Positions 34,029 through 45,640 are shown, numbered from the stretch's first letter. The stretch: DNA of 45,694 bases from Zygnema cylindricum (GCA_037447655.1 JBBHKE010003393.1:1-45694); one strand, 5' to 3'. The notes: generated by a model from the sequence alone, not told the origin. A program made the numbers and translations.

Positions 34029-34616
34029 TGTTATATTAAATGTTGTAATCAGCCGTCGCGGTCTGTCGCGCATCCGACTAGTTTTTCTTTAAGTCATGTG
34101 GTCTTGTTTGGCTTTTGTCATTTCGTCCGTCAAGTGGTTTGGTAGATTTCTGGTCTCGCGCTGATTCGATTTTGCGACGACCACGTTCCGTTGTTGTTTG
34201 GTGTCATTATGTCTTGTAGGTTGTTTCGTAGTTCCCTGGTCTCGCGGTGATTATGTTTTGTGACGACCAGGTTTTTGTAGTGTTTGGTGTGTACGTTTTG
34301 TTAGGTTTGTAGTCCTTTTGTGTACGGTCGTTTAGTACTTTAGTACTTTGTAGTTTTGCGTATAGACGTGATCAAATTGGTAAGCGCTCAGTGCGCATTT
34401 TATGTTTGGTTTGGTTTTAGTTTGAAGTTGTGACGCTACGGTTGGTAGTACTATTTACTGCAGCTTAGAGGGAGTGGGGAACTTAAATTTTATGGGAGAA
34501 AATGTCTATGAAATATATTGGTTTTTATGAACAACTCTCTTCGTGTGAATTTTATGAATGCTTCCGCTATAGTTTTGCATTCTGATTTTTATGTAAGATC
34601 CTTTTGTTAATAACCA
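34029..34616 (+). repeat. 3' LTR of the copia element
   Basis: Starts TGTTATATTAAATG after the PPT; the proposed end is TTAATAACCA. The start is well placed; the end is uncertain because no second LTR or target duplication is present. Confidence 0.6.
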
Positions 34617-35204
34617 GCGATGGGCTTAGTTTGTTGCAGAAATACGGAATTTGAAAACTTTTTTCGGTGCCTTTTAGTTTAATTCATTGAAATTTTTTAT
34701 TAGAAACACTAATAACTGTGCTTGAAAATTCAATTTAGATGCCACAACAATTCATGTTTTGTACTTCACTGAACTTAGATGTGCACCATACAAATTTTGT
34801 TCATTATTAGAGTAGAGTAGGCATATATGTGCATTTTGTAGAACCATCTCGAGACTTCCAAAAAACTCATTTGCAACAACATAGAAATGAATGGGACCCA
34901 TGAAAAACGATGGCTTCCAATGGAAACACTAACCAGTTTTGTTTGCGTAGAATCTTTGAAGATCTCGTAGAGTTTGGCTCATTGATGCTTAATTTTTCTT
35001 GTACGACTGTGTATATGAGGAGCATGAAAAATGTGAACTCCAACTCTGGAAAGTACACTGTACATTTACAAACAACAATATGGGAACACATAACAAATGC
35101 TATGACAACCATCGCCATATCAATAATATTTTTGTGAACATTTTAGTCCACAATCTATCTCACGATATCGCCATCTAATATAATGGTCAACTGTGTCCTA
35201 TCTA
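34617..35204. other. Intergenic DNA, nothing assigned
   Basis: Short overlapping frames on both strands (34867-35137) have no recognisable motif. Confidence 0.4.
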
Positions 35205-35213
35205 GGTGTCATG

Positions 35214-35518
35214 CATAGTTCAAAAGTAGGTGAAAGTAGGCTTATACAATATATCTATTGTATGCAAAACATACAATATGACCTTAAGACCCATATTGTA
35301 TTCGGACCTATTCGGACCAATTAAAACATTCGGACCAAAAATTGGACCAATTAAAACATTTGGACCAAAAGGTTTTATTTACACCGTCAGATTCGGACGA
35401 TCGGACGGTCGCTGATCAAAGTAGCGATCTAAGAAGATCACATGAAAAGCCCATAACACAACTTACGATAAAGGCGCCGACCAAAGGCCTACCATAAAAA
35501 CGCCTACTTTTGAACTAT
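35214..35518. mobile_element. 305-bp terminal-inverted-repeat element with 9-bp target duplication
   Basis: Left CATAGTTCAAAAGTAGG, right inverted CCTACTTTTGAACTAT. GGTGTCATG flanks both ends (35205-35213, 35519-35527). The interior has two direct copies of CGGACCAATTAAAACATT-type sequence at about 35312-35368. A 9-bp duplication suggests a Mutator-type MITE; if the terminal base assignment shifts by one, it is 8 bp. Confidence 0.8.
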
Positions 35519-35590
35519 GGTGTCATGTCCATTCATAAGCTTCGAAATAAAAAAAGCGACGCTGTACGAAAGAGACCGACGACCTATTTG

Positions 35591-36462
35591 TAGTGTTGTG
35601 TATCGGTAAGGATTTGCCGATAACCGATATGGGCCTTTTTTTGGGTATCCGATAATCGATATATTGGTACGATATATCGATATCGGTCTTATCGCCGATA
35701 AGTAGCCGATAATATCGGGTACTTATCGGCGATAATGCCGATAACGATAGTTATCGGCGATAACAGTACGGACCGTACAGATAAATGTACGGCCTGTACA
35801 CTCAGATGTACGTCTTATTCTCCGGATTTACGAAAACTTTACGTCTTATTCTCCGGACGTACGGATCCAGTAAAAACGATGTACCTTTCACATCCGACGC
35901 CATGGCTTTGTCCCTTTATTCCTTGAGATCCAATGGGGACCTGCCACGTGTCAAACTGTCAGCTTTTTTGGCATAAGCTGCCAAAAGAGCCATTCCGGAT
36001 GCTGGCGCTCACGCTGGCCGTCCGCTCTTGTTTTCTCATTCCAAGTCGTCCGTTCGATTTCGGCGGCACGCAGAATGTTATTTTGTGTCCGTTGTACTTT
36101 TGTGTGCGCCGTCCTTTTACAGTTCCATGTTCACCAGTTTTTGGTTTAATTACGTACATCGCCGTAAAATTTTTGTTCAGTTAACCGGCCAACGTTTATA
36201 TGCTGCGCTGTCCGTAATAAATTGCAACTAAACGGTAACGGCACATATTTTTATACGTGGCATGCCACGCTATATAAAATCAATAAAATAATACAGTATG
36301 TTATAAAGTGCTATTGTATGCATACTATATATTTTTTAAGTTATCACCGATATGGAATTTGTTGGTCCCAGACCGATATATAGGAATCTCTGACCGTTCG
36401 ATAACCGATAACTATCGGTATCGGTGTTATCGCGATAAGTTTTTTACCGATACACAACACTA
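35591..36462. mobile_element. hAT-like MITE, copy 4 (872 bp)
   Basis: Termini TAGTGTTGTGTATCG and CGATACACAACACTA; perfect 8-bp target duplication CCTATTTG at 35583-35590 and 36463-36470. The outer 150 bp are dense in CCGATAACGAT/TATCGGC palindromes. The centre (35760-36300) has no recognisable transposase. Confidence 0.9.
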
Positions 36463-36470
36463 CCTATTTG

Positions 36471-38017
36471 GTTTTTTTTGTCCTTGTGACACGTGGCGCT
36501 TCGTTATAGCCCGGAACCCAAGTACGGAATATGTCGTATATTATCGAGCTGAAAATAGTCCGTACATGATGAGTGAGTACGGAATGCCTCATGCCGACAG
36601 GCGTAGGGATTTTTGTCTTTTATCGCGGCTTGGAAAATGCTACGTTACTATCTTCCGTACGAGTCACATCTATTTCCAGGGCTGAGAGCAAGTGGACGAA
36701 AAAGGCGTACGGAATTGGCTTTAGCGGTCGGCTTGGAGCTGGCTACCGACAAAAAATAGGGACTAGGGTCCATCGTGAAGAGGAAGCTTCTCTGAAGGCA
36801 AAAGCTAGATAATACGACAAAATCCATGCGACGAGCATACGACCGCGTCGGTTTATGAATGGTTTATGGAAGAAAAAATTAACTATCCATAATCGCATTA
36901 AATATCAATATTGTTGTTAAACCGTACGATAAAATATTAACAAATGACAACCGTATTTTTCAGCTCAAACAAAAACCAATGCATTACCGTACATAAATTC
37001 CCATGCATACAGAGCAATATCGTACGTTTATGTACTTTACGTACGTTCCTGACCACACACATACACAAAATAAAACAATAAACGCCACAAATAATATTGG
37101 TTGACGAATCGTCACTAGAAAGTAGAAACCATACAGACTAGATTATTAAATTTACCCTTATAATATTAACACTTTTAAAGCTACATAGTAACGTCTACAT
37201 ACTCTCCCGACCGTACGAAAAAATGTACTCCAATTCAGATTTTCAAATACCGTACGATTACATGCTCAACCAAAATCAACCGTATAATGACGCACGTTCA
37301 TTCAAGATTACGACAAAACATACGGTTAAATACTGTACTGTAGGTTCTTCAATCCTAATTACCAATTAGCGTGGATCATACAACATACCCCCATTGGAAG
37401 CAACCATACAAAATAGCCGTACGTTTTCGTACGCTTCCGACAAAACATACGGTCAACTGGTGGTGTGGATATTTCAATCTTCCCGCAACAAAAAATTCAT
37501 GCGGACACCATTTAATCATTTTCCGTACAAATCACTGGAGAAATGATGGCAATAGACGTACCAGATCGAGAATCATATCTCAGGTTGTGGAAGAAAACGA
37601 CAAAGCTGTTCGTGCCCTTTCGCGATGCTGGAAGTCCAAGCTGCTTTCAGCGCTCGAGTAGTCGTGACGTACACGTGATTTGTCCTTTTGTGATTGTCAT
37701 TGACAGCCACAGTACGGCTAGATACTTGTCTCCACACGTACATGTTTTATTAGAAAAGATTCTGTGAGTTTTTCGATGTACGGCAAATTTCTGGCACCAG
37801 AAACAGGGACGGAATAGATTCCACGTGGCTTTAATTCCACGTCAGCACTGCTCGGAAGTAAAACGGCGCGGACGACGGACGAAACGGCACGACACCGCGC
37901 ACCATGTCAGAGTTTAAACGTTTTTTTGGCAGTCAAAGGGCGGTAAGATTTTTTATCTACCGTTTTTTTTTCCGATTATTAACTCTGACGAGTGACAAGT
38001 GATAACGATGGGCAGTT
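36471..38017. other. Intergenic DNA rich in CGTACG
   Basis: No recognisable gene. CGTACG/CCGTAC hexamers recur unusually often between 36900 and 37520. The frames at 36308-36812 and 37371-37767 have no motifs. Confidence 0.4.
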
Positions 38018-38019
38018 TA

Positions 38020-38220
38020 CACCGCTCATCGTTATTAGTGTTGAACATTTATTAGTGTTAATGTGAAATTAGATTTAAAAATACTAATTTAGTGCAAAAA
38101 GACGTGGCAGATTGTAGTCCACGTCCTTAAATAATGTAGTTAACTCTATTTTTTATGATTTTTGGTCAAAAAAAGTCGGGACCGAATTAGTGTTATTAAC
38201 ACTAATAACGATTAGCGGTG
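38020..38220. mobile_element. Family B short TA-MITE (201 bp)
   Basis: TA 38018-38019 and 38221-38222; CACCGCTCATCGTTATTAG and the inverse CTAATAACGATTAGCGGTG. The interior resembles 24790-24988 in the opposite orientation. Confidence 0.85.
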
Positions 38221-38270
38221 TAATTTGTTGCGTGAATTTAAAAGCCTTAATTTCTCGGGCATCGAAAAAG

Positions 38271-38333
38271 GTACGTTCGTACGTTAGCACGTCCGTACGT
38301 TAGCAAGTCCTACGTTGGCGCGTCCGTACGTTT
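38271..38333. repeat. Short tandem array of CGTACGTTAGCACGTC units
   Basis: Three to four variant 16-17-bp units in 63 bp, each with a CGTACG or TACG core. Confidence 0.75.
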
Positions 38334-38530
38334 ACCAGAAAGGCTGACCCATAAAAATCCCGCAAGGCTCATCAATTCCTTCTAGGGAACCTTCGGGAAG
38401 AGCAAAAAGCGGATTTCTCAATGATTGGCCGTACAGCCCACCTGGCACCCGTCCATCACCTGCATCGAATCCCGGAAAATTCGGAAACAGCTTGGAGGGG
38501 CCAGTCAGGCCACTCCCCACTAAAGGATCA
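38332..38530 (-). CDS. Unrecognised Gly/Pro-rich frame
   Basis: About 65 codons without ATG, from a possible acceptor TGGTTTAG to a stop. It reads PSKLFPNFPGFDAGDG then GGLYGQSLRNPLFALPEG, and looks more protein-like than its neighbours. It could be an isolated exon or a retroelement scrap; I do not recognise it. Confidence 0.22.
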
Positions 38531-38716
38531 AACTAAACCAGGATTTGCCACGTGCGCTTGGATGCAATACTGTTCTTACACCATGACGTCATGATCCGTC
38601 GTCCTGATTGGCTCTTGTACGGTACGAACATCTGTCATACAGTACGGTCCTACCGTACGATGAACTTGGGCGGCGTTTAAAAAAATTTCACCTCGAGACT
38701 CTCGCTCCTTGGTCAT

Positions 38717-38890
38717 GATTAAACATTTAGTATCATAGTTAAGAACACTAATTCGGTCACGACTTTTTATGGTCGAAAATCGTAAATCTATGTTAGCCAC
38801 ACTATTTAAGAGAGTCTATTATTATCTGCCACGTCTCTCTGAACTAATTTATTATTATAAATTTTAATTTTACATTGACACTGATAAATC
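38717..38890. mobile_element. Family B MITE relic
   Basis: Contains ACACTAATTCGGTCACGAC and CTGCCACGTCTC blocks shared with 24790-24988 and 38020-38220. Termini have decayed. Confidence 0.4.
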
Positions 38891-40879
38891 CTTAGACCTA
38901 ATAAAGTAAAAATGATGGGTAGTGTGTCCCGGTACAATGTCACGCGAGAACGTGACGCGTCATGGCTCTCCCGGTGCACTCCAGGAGTATATCGGTAGGC
39001 TGGAATAACCGACTCCGAAAACGTACATGACCGATATTTGATATTTGCCGGCGCCGAAATTAACTCTAAAAAAGGTATACGGACGTCGCGAATTCAAAAT
39101 TTCAAACTGGCGCGGAAGACTTAGAGGCCGTTGGATGAGGAGAGCTAGAAGAAGCTTCGAACACTATCGAGCCGCAGAACAGGAATAGGTAGAAAATGAG
39201 AATGGAAATTTTCGCTAGGTACATTTTGGTAATTTTCGCTGTAGTGGAATTCACTCCTCATTCCCGAAGTGATTTTAAGAGAGCGGGGGAGAAGGAGAGT
39301 GGGAGAGGGGAAAGAGAACCCTTATACTAAGTTTCTAAGTCATGATTCTGAAGTAGGATCTTGTAGCACTGGTTTTTTTAAGCAGGAAATCCGAAGAGGT
39401 AGACCACAAGGTAGATGTTGGTGAATTCTATTTTTTGTTCCTTGATTTTGTTACTATTTTTTCCTATTCTGATGCTTGATCGTGACAAGAAAAAAATAAA
39501 ATGTATGTAATAACAACTAATAAAATAACTGCAAAGATTCAACGGCAGGGTGGGCAGTTAAGGGGAGAGCCTTATGCCTGGATGAATTTCCCTAACAATC
39601 GTTCGCTCTATATATCCTGTCTTAAGTCTTCTTTATACCTTTTTATGTGGTCAATTTCCCTTTTATATGCTACTGCCTAAGAATGTGGTAATGGTTGCTA
39701 TATTGACAGGTGGAAAACATTCTTCTTGACATCCTTGTAAGGCCCGCAGGATCAATCGAAGTTTATCCTGCAGATCGAAATTATAAATTTTGAAAACCGA
39801 GATTTGCGAGGATCAACTTTGTAGCCTCTTTGATCTAGCAGTAAGCGAGTATCTAACCGAAGGCTATATTGAATGTTATTCGTATGCCATTATCAGACAC
39901 TTTCCGTTTGTTTAGACCTCAAATGGATTTTTGACATTTCATTAAATGTCATAGCTGGCTTGCCTGGAACTGAATTACAGCTTATTATTCAACTTTGAAA
40001 TAAAGTTTTAGCCTTTTAGTGCGTGAAGTGTGTCAAAATTAACGGCTTGCTCCACATCATCAACATTGAAATGTTGATGATCTGTCATATCAGTATTGTA
40101 CTGCCTTGGGTGAGGATTTGTATTGTATTGTATCACATCGCCACATTGAAAAATGTTTATTTAATATGTTGGACAGTTTTCCAAATTGGCCGGGAAAAAA
40201 CCACAGTGTGGTATCTCCGGTATCGTTACAGTACGCATCAGTAGTTGAATGATAGAAGCAAAATTGCAATTGGCAAGATGTCGCTGAAAAATCCCAAAAA
40301 TGCATTTCCTCAATGGGAATATTTGCGCAAGTGTAAAATAATTTCTCCTGCATTGATACCTCAATTTGATATACAAAAAAAAGAGGGACGGCGAAGCAGC
40401 ACTTATTCCTTGCTACCTATGGCCAAAAATCTGACTGCCTAATGAAATAACAAATCTTATAGTTTGTTCTCACGCTGCTTGCTATACACACCTTCACAAC
40501 CGACTTGATCTACAAAACTTTCATGAAAAAAAAAAAAAAAAATTGGCTGCTCAGCTTTGTCAAACTATATATTTCTATTCAAGAGCCTCATGTTTGTTTT
40601 TTCTTTTTCAACAGTGTTTTATTTCATATTCCTATTTCAGAAGCTTTCTGTGGATTGCAATGAGACTTATCCGAATTTGAGCAAACCATCAACAGGCACC
40701 ATCTAAAGATAAAGAGTCTAAAATTATTCTGGATGTCCCATAACCTCTTTTGGCGAGAATATTTGAGTGCCAAATGGTGAATAAAACGGAGGCCGTCACG
40801 GTTTCTGTTTGCCCGAAGGGATTTTGAAAATGTTGCAAAATTGTACATAATTTCAGTTGCAATGCTTGACAGTGAGTCG
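38891..40879. other. Region downstream of DUR3, nothing assigned
   Basis: No recognisable frame on either strand. A purine tract lies at 39281-39317, and a small perfect stem GCAGGAT/ATCCTGC at about 39747-39772. The A run at 40527-40542 is low complexity. Confidence 0.4.
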
Positions 40880-40885
40880 TTTATT
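40880..40885 (-). terminator. Candidate DUR3 poly(A) signal
   Basis: AATAAA on the minus strand, 76 bases past the DUR3 stop codon. Confidence 0.5.
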
Positions 40886-40961
40886 GGCTTTTAATCTGAC
40901 ATTGAGATGATGACATAATTTAAACAATAGCCTGATGGCGGTAAAATTACGGAACAGTACA

Positions 40962-42403
40962 TCACACAGCCACCGTTTTAATCGGAGACCTTGCTGGTGA
41001 AAAACCCTTGTGTTTCCCATTTGTAAGTGACGTCTCTATTGAGAACGTTTGAATGTCTTCGACTATGGAATCTTCAGGAATAAGATCGACATCAAGAGTC
41101 GTATTGTCGCTACGAACGAGACCTTCCAAAATAAGATAAATAGTGGCCCAGTTTTCACAAAGTGGAAGGACGATAATTATACAAGAGCCAATGCTTCCCC
41201 ACAGTAGAGCCACTGTCGCCCAAAACGTGAAATAGGCTTCATTAAAAACGCCGATAGGAAGGGTCAAAAGGGGCCATATGACAAGAAGCAATATCGTCAA
41301 ACCAATGCTCCAATTGACAACCCATTTCTTGGAATTGTGTAACCTCTCCTCATTGTATTCCTCCAAGTCGAGGTCTAGATCCGTAACTTCCACCATGTCT
41401 AATTGTCTGGTAGCGAGCCAATCGAAGTCCTCGGGATCAAGGAGACTGAAAAAAACCAAAAACAATTTAAGGGTAAATGACTTGCCAGACAAACTGCCAA
41501 TCCAGATTTTCCGACTGCAAAAAAACAAATTGCACAACAAAGTGGATTTGTAAAACCTATTGAAAATCAACACTCCCATATGTTTGTGGTAATATTGTTA
41601 ACATGCAGGCTTTGAAGTAAATTATAAGCTTCAATTTCAGAAACAGATAACTAATTTCAAAAAGCTTTCGTGATAAAGATAAGAAATGCAATGACATTCT
41701 GTCGTTTTTCAATGTAGGTTGTACCTCATGACAATGTGTACCAGGAAGCCCGAACCAATGGCCACGATGTTTCCCACTAACATAGGCGCATCTCGCCCGG
41801 TCGTATCCAAGTTAATCCGTCCGTAAATGATGGCCGTGGTACTCAGCCACGAAACCAACCCTGCCCATATAACGTACGGTAGTTCAGTAAAACGATATTC
41901 TGTGCCCGTATTAAATGCACGAAAGGACTATAGTAAAATAGTTTTAATGCGCAAAAGTACAAAAACGGGCACGAAAAGCTACACCGCGTAAGTCTAGTAG
42001 GGCGACGCACCAAACCTACCCAGTCTCTCCCCACCGACCTATAAGCCTACATCTCGTAAACCTACGAACCTGCGAGCATTCCGCCAAGAGCGCCCGAAAT
42101 CGCTCCTTTTGCGTTCGCCTTTTTCCAAAGCAAAAGTAAAGCGACCGGTCCCACGGCACTTCCTATACAAACTCCCATAAAGAGGTAGAGCCACCCGAGA
42201 GAGAGGCCGGCCTGTTGGAGACAGACAGCTAATCCGCCGCAAGAAACGCCAAAAACAAGTACGACAACTCGGGAACAATTCAAAATTTGCCGCCCAGTAG
42301 CCCCGGGATTAATGTAGGTTCGGTACACATCGTAGGTGAAGAGCGACGAGACGGCGATTAGTTCAGAGGAACCTGAGGATGTCACGGCCCTGGTAGAGGG
42401 AGA

Positions 42404-42469
<66 letters not shown>

Positions 42470-43684
42470 ATGTCAAGGAAGAGGAATAACAAACCGCAAT
42501 AACCAGCACCATCACCGCCTCCCTCTTCCCCTCCCTCTTCCCCTCCCTCCCTCCCTCTCCTCCTCCCAAATACATTCCTCCCACCCCTCCTCCCTCTCCC
42601 TCTCCCTCTCCCTCCTACTCTTCCCTCCACCCCTCCCTCCTCACATAAACAACATGACGAGCAGCATCCCCGCTCCTCCCTTCCCCATAATCGCCTCCGC
42701 CGCAGCCGGCGGTACGAGGCCCTGCGCCGCCTCGCGTGACGTGACGGGGAGGTCGAGCGCCGCGGCCGCTAGGCCCAGGGTGGAGCCGAGGGAGAAGGGG
42801 ACAGCAAGCCAGAGGAGGCCCCCTAGGAGGTAGCCGCGACCGGCGGAGGAGGGACGGGCAGCGATAGCGCTCATCCAGTAGGCCTGAGGGGTGGAGGGAG
42901 AGGGAGGGGGGGGAGGGGGAGGAGGGGAGTAAGTAGGGAGGGATTAGGAGGTTGGGAAGGAGGTAGCTCGTGGGGAGGAGAGGAGATGGGTGTTGATGGG
43001 ACTCAGCCATAGGTCTGAGAGGGAAAGGTGGGAGGAGGGATTTTTGTGGGAGAAATGGTCTGAGATTTTTGAAACGGAATAGTGTGGATCTTGGAAAGAA
43101 TAGGATTGAATTGTTTGGAGGATTTCGGCGACATTTAAGGGAGATAGGTGGATGAGTTTCCTTGAAAAACAAATTAAAGAGGAAGCAGGGAGAGAGAAAA
43201 GATAAATTGCAGGTAAAAGAGATTATCACAGTTTCAAGAAAACGAACTAAACAAGGTTTTCCCGCCTTTTGCGAACCTTTTGAGAATTTTTTTAGTTTTT
43301 AGAAGGAAAAAACGGAAAATAAGGAAAGAAAGAAAGAAAAGAACGACAACAAGATAAAAACAAGTACATACATTATCGACGAAAACTGTTCCGAAATTTC
43401 CGACCACATTAATAATGCCAAAAACTAGTCCTCCGGATGACAACATCGTGAGATAAGACCCCCCGCGATTTCCAGAAACCGGTCCACAATGTTGATCAGA
43501 GGGAATCAAGGAGCAGTCGCGATCTTTCCCGGCAACCTCCACGAGTCTGCGGTACATTTCGTGGAAACTTCCCAGAGAGTCGGAGGCCGTATAAACCACA
43601 TAGAGGAAGATGCAAAGTGCCACGTGGACTATTGCTGAGTGGATATAGGCGGCAAGGAAGGTGGCCTAGGGTGTGAGAAGGGGG

Positions 43685-43742
<58 letters not shown>

Positions 43743-44294
43743 GAGATGGATGCATATGAGTGAACAGTGAGAAACCTACAGGAGGGAGTGGGAAGGCAAT
43801 ATCTACTAATGTCACTTCATTTTCCTTATGCCTGTCTTCTGTATTTTTTTTTTTCTAATAACCTTCTTTGTTTTCTCTCGTTTCTTTTTCTTCCCATTCT
43901 TCTCTCTCCTCCCACTTATCCCTCAATTCTCTCTCTTCCTTCCCTCTTGTCCCGCCTTCCCCTTTTCTGCCTCTCCCTCTTCAATTCCTTTCTCCTCTCC
44001 CTTCTCTCTCTCGTAGCTTACCATGAGTCCTCCCGCGAGAGTGTAGATTACTACTCCAATAGGAATTAAGAAACTCGCGACATAAACGTTGACTCCGGTC
44101 AACGCATTGAGGACCGCGGCTCCGCCCAATAGGAGCATACTTGTCACGATCACGTTTGTCAGGAAGGCAAAAGACAAAAAGACGAGGTGGGCGTTACGGC
44201 CCCATCTGCGATAAGATGGAAAAGGGGAAAATGGATGTAATATTAGGAAGAAGAATCACTAGGAGTGAATCACTCTAATTCGAGTGTGGTTTTT

Positions 44295-44356
<62 letters not shown>

Positions 44357-44970
44357 AAAGATAAGTTAGTGTTAATAACACTATTTAAGTGATTGGCCAC
44401 CAACGAGCCGCAAAGCAAAACATATGTTAGTGTAGTTAATTTTAATAAAGCGTTAACGTTAATAATTCACTAATTCTAATAAGGATGCGCAGTATAACTA
44501 TCAAAATCTAAAAATATCTACTAATGTTAAGAAAAAAAGAAAAAATCTTAGAATGTTTACCAGTAGCACTAGGAAATGTGAAAGAGCCTACCAATGTGAC
44601 AAACATCCAAAAGGTCCCTACCGATGTTTCAACATTTTTTAAGTTCATAAAACTTGTGCCACTCCCTTTCCCCCGCTCATCCTCTCCCTCCCCCGTCTCC
44701 CCTTCCCCTCTCCCTTCCCCCCATACCCCTCATCCCTTTTCTCCTCTCCCACGCCCACCCTCCCTCTGTCCCTCCCCCTCTCTCTCACTCCCCCCCTCTC
44801 TCCCTCTCCCTCTCCCTCCCTTCCTCTCTCCCCCCCCACCTGGCCCTGACTATCTCGCAGAAGGTATGCGCGTTTGGCGCCTTCCTCTTTATTTCAACCG
44901 CGACGATGCCAAAAAGCAACACCTGGATCGAGGCTCCGCTGGCGTACCAGAAGGGCCCGCTGATGCCGTT
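40962..44970 (-). CDS. DUR3: DUR3-type urea/proton symporter (SSS family), exons A-G, 5' end missing
   Basis: DUR3 is a plasma-membrane sodium:solute-symporter-family protein that imports urea with high affinity, driven by protons in plants and fungi. Exons on the minus strand: A 44970-44840, B 44205-44022, C 43665-43372, D 42883-42645, E 42389-42070, F 41860-41725, G 41445-40962 (stop). All introns are GT-AG and every codon phase joins without error, giving 595 codons. Landmarks in order: [153 protein letters not shown]. These match plant DUR3 closely. Many hydrophobic helices are visible. Roughly the first 100 residues of the usual ~700 are absent or lie in the degraded region from 45407. 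The E donor GTTCGT is weak. Exons are much richer in G+C than the intergenic DNA. Confidence 0.93.
42404..42467. repeat. (GA)n microsatellite in DUR3 intron D-E
   Basis: About 31 GA units on the plus strand. On the sense strand it is a CT run that forms the polypyrimidine tract 15 bp before the exon E acceptor. Confidence 0.95.
43688..43745. repeat. (GA)n microsatellite in DUR3 intron B-C
   Basis: GA units interrupted once near the right end. It lies just upstream (sense) of the exon C acceptor. Confidence 0.95.
44260..44498. mobile_element. Family B MITE relic in DUR3 intron A-B, with (GA)n inside
   Basis: Left GTGAATCACTCTAATTCGAG, right inverted CTAATTCTAATAAGGATGCG, plus TTAATAACACTATTTAAGTG. 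A (GA)n run occupies 44296-44353 within it. Diverged from other B members. Confidence 0.5.
44655..44839. repeat. Pyrimidine tract at the donor side of DUR3 intron A-B
   Basis: Nearly pure C/T on the plus strand, so G/A in the sense strand directly after the exon A donor GTGGGGGG. Runs of three or more G occur repeatedly, giving G-quadruplex potential in the intron RNA. Confidence 0.85.
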
Positions 44971-45014
44971 CTGAAATAGGAAATGAATAAAGGGATAAAA
45001 TAAATAGTATTTTT

Positions 45015-45175
45015 AATCGATTGGTGGATGGATGGATTAATTAGTTGATTGATTGATTAACTAATTGTTTGAAAAATTGAATTTTTTCAATGAATTAACT
45101 AATTGATTGGTTAAGTAATCGATTGATTAATTAATCGATTAATTGATTGATCGATTGATTAAACGTTGTTTGACT
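45015..45175. repeat. Degenerate (ATTG/GATT)n tetranucleotide array
   Basis: About 160 bp of TGATTGATT, TTAATTAATCG and similar variants in the DUR3 intron upstream of exon A. Confidence 0.8.
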
Positions 45176-45290
45176 CCTTCATCAACCGATTCCTGAATTG
45201 GTGAATTAGAAACTGCCAAATTAGTTAACTTCCTGTTCAGTCAACTCACTAATCTCTCCCCAAAAAACCCTTCCTTCCTCCCCCCTGTCC

Positions 45291-45640
45291 CTCGTCCCTC
45301 TCTCACCCACTTTCCCCGCCACATTCCTTCTCTGCAATATCGTCTCGCCTTCCTTCTCTGCCTAACCATCACCCTTCCCCCCCTCCCTTACCCTCCCTCC
45401 CCCCACTTTCCATGCCACATTACCACTGTGCAACATCCTCCCGCCCACGTCCACTCACTCACTCTCACGCTCCCTATCAGGCCCGTCTTCACATTCCGTC
45501 CCCAAAAATCCCCCTCCCTCCTCCCCTCCCCTCCCCTCCCCTCCCCCTCCCACCCCACATTCCTCCTCTCCACAATCTTCCCCGCCCACGTCCATTCACT
45601 CACTCAATATCACTCCCTCTATTAGACCCAAAAACCCCTC
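45291..45640 (-). pseudogene. Tandem degenerate copies of the DUR3 exon preceding exon A
   Basis: The best copy (45500-45407) reads GRNVKTGLIGSVRVSEWTWAG, then, after a 1-base frameshift, MLHSGNVAWK and a GTGGGG donor in the right phase for exon A (GISGPFWY). Plant DUR3 has GRNVKTGLI and SxWTWAATxLQSSNVAWQ at this place. A second copy about 140 bp away (near 45560-45640) has LIEGV, SEWTWAGKIVERRNVGW and a 4-base insertion; a third (45306-45348) keeps only the ILQRRNVA part. Purine-rich spacers (sense) separate them. Each copy is frameshifted or truncated, so either none is functional, the true exon lies beyond the window, or the consensus sequence has indels here. Confidence 0.7.

Larger units (their letters stand above)
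29888..34616 (+). mobile_element. Ty1/copia LTR retrotransposon, 5'-truncated and decayed
   Basis: Order Gag-PR-IN-RT-RNase H on the plus strand, the Pseudoviridae arrangement, followed by PPT and one LTR. The 5' LTR, PBS and the first half of Gag are missing; homology begins at KGQHIYTDY (29890). At least five stops or frameshifts interrupt the polyprotein. Confidence 0.92.

Noticed and set aside
42336-42833. 165-codon plus-strand frame across the GA repeat
   Set aside because: Antisense shadow of DUR3 exons D and E plus the microsatellite between them.
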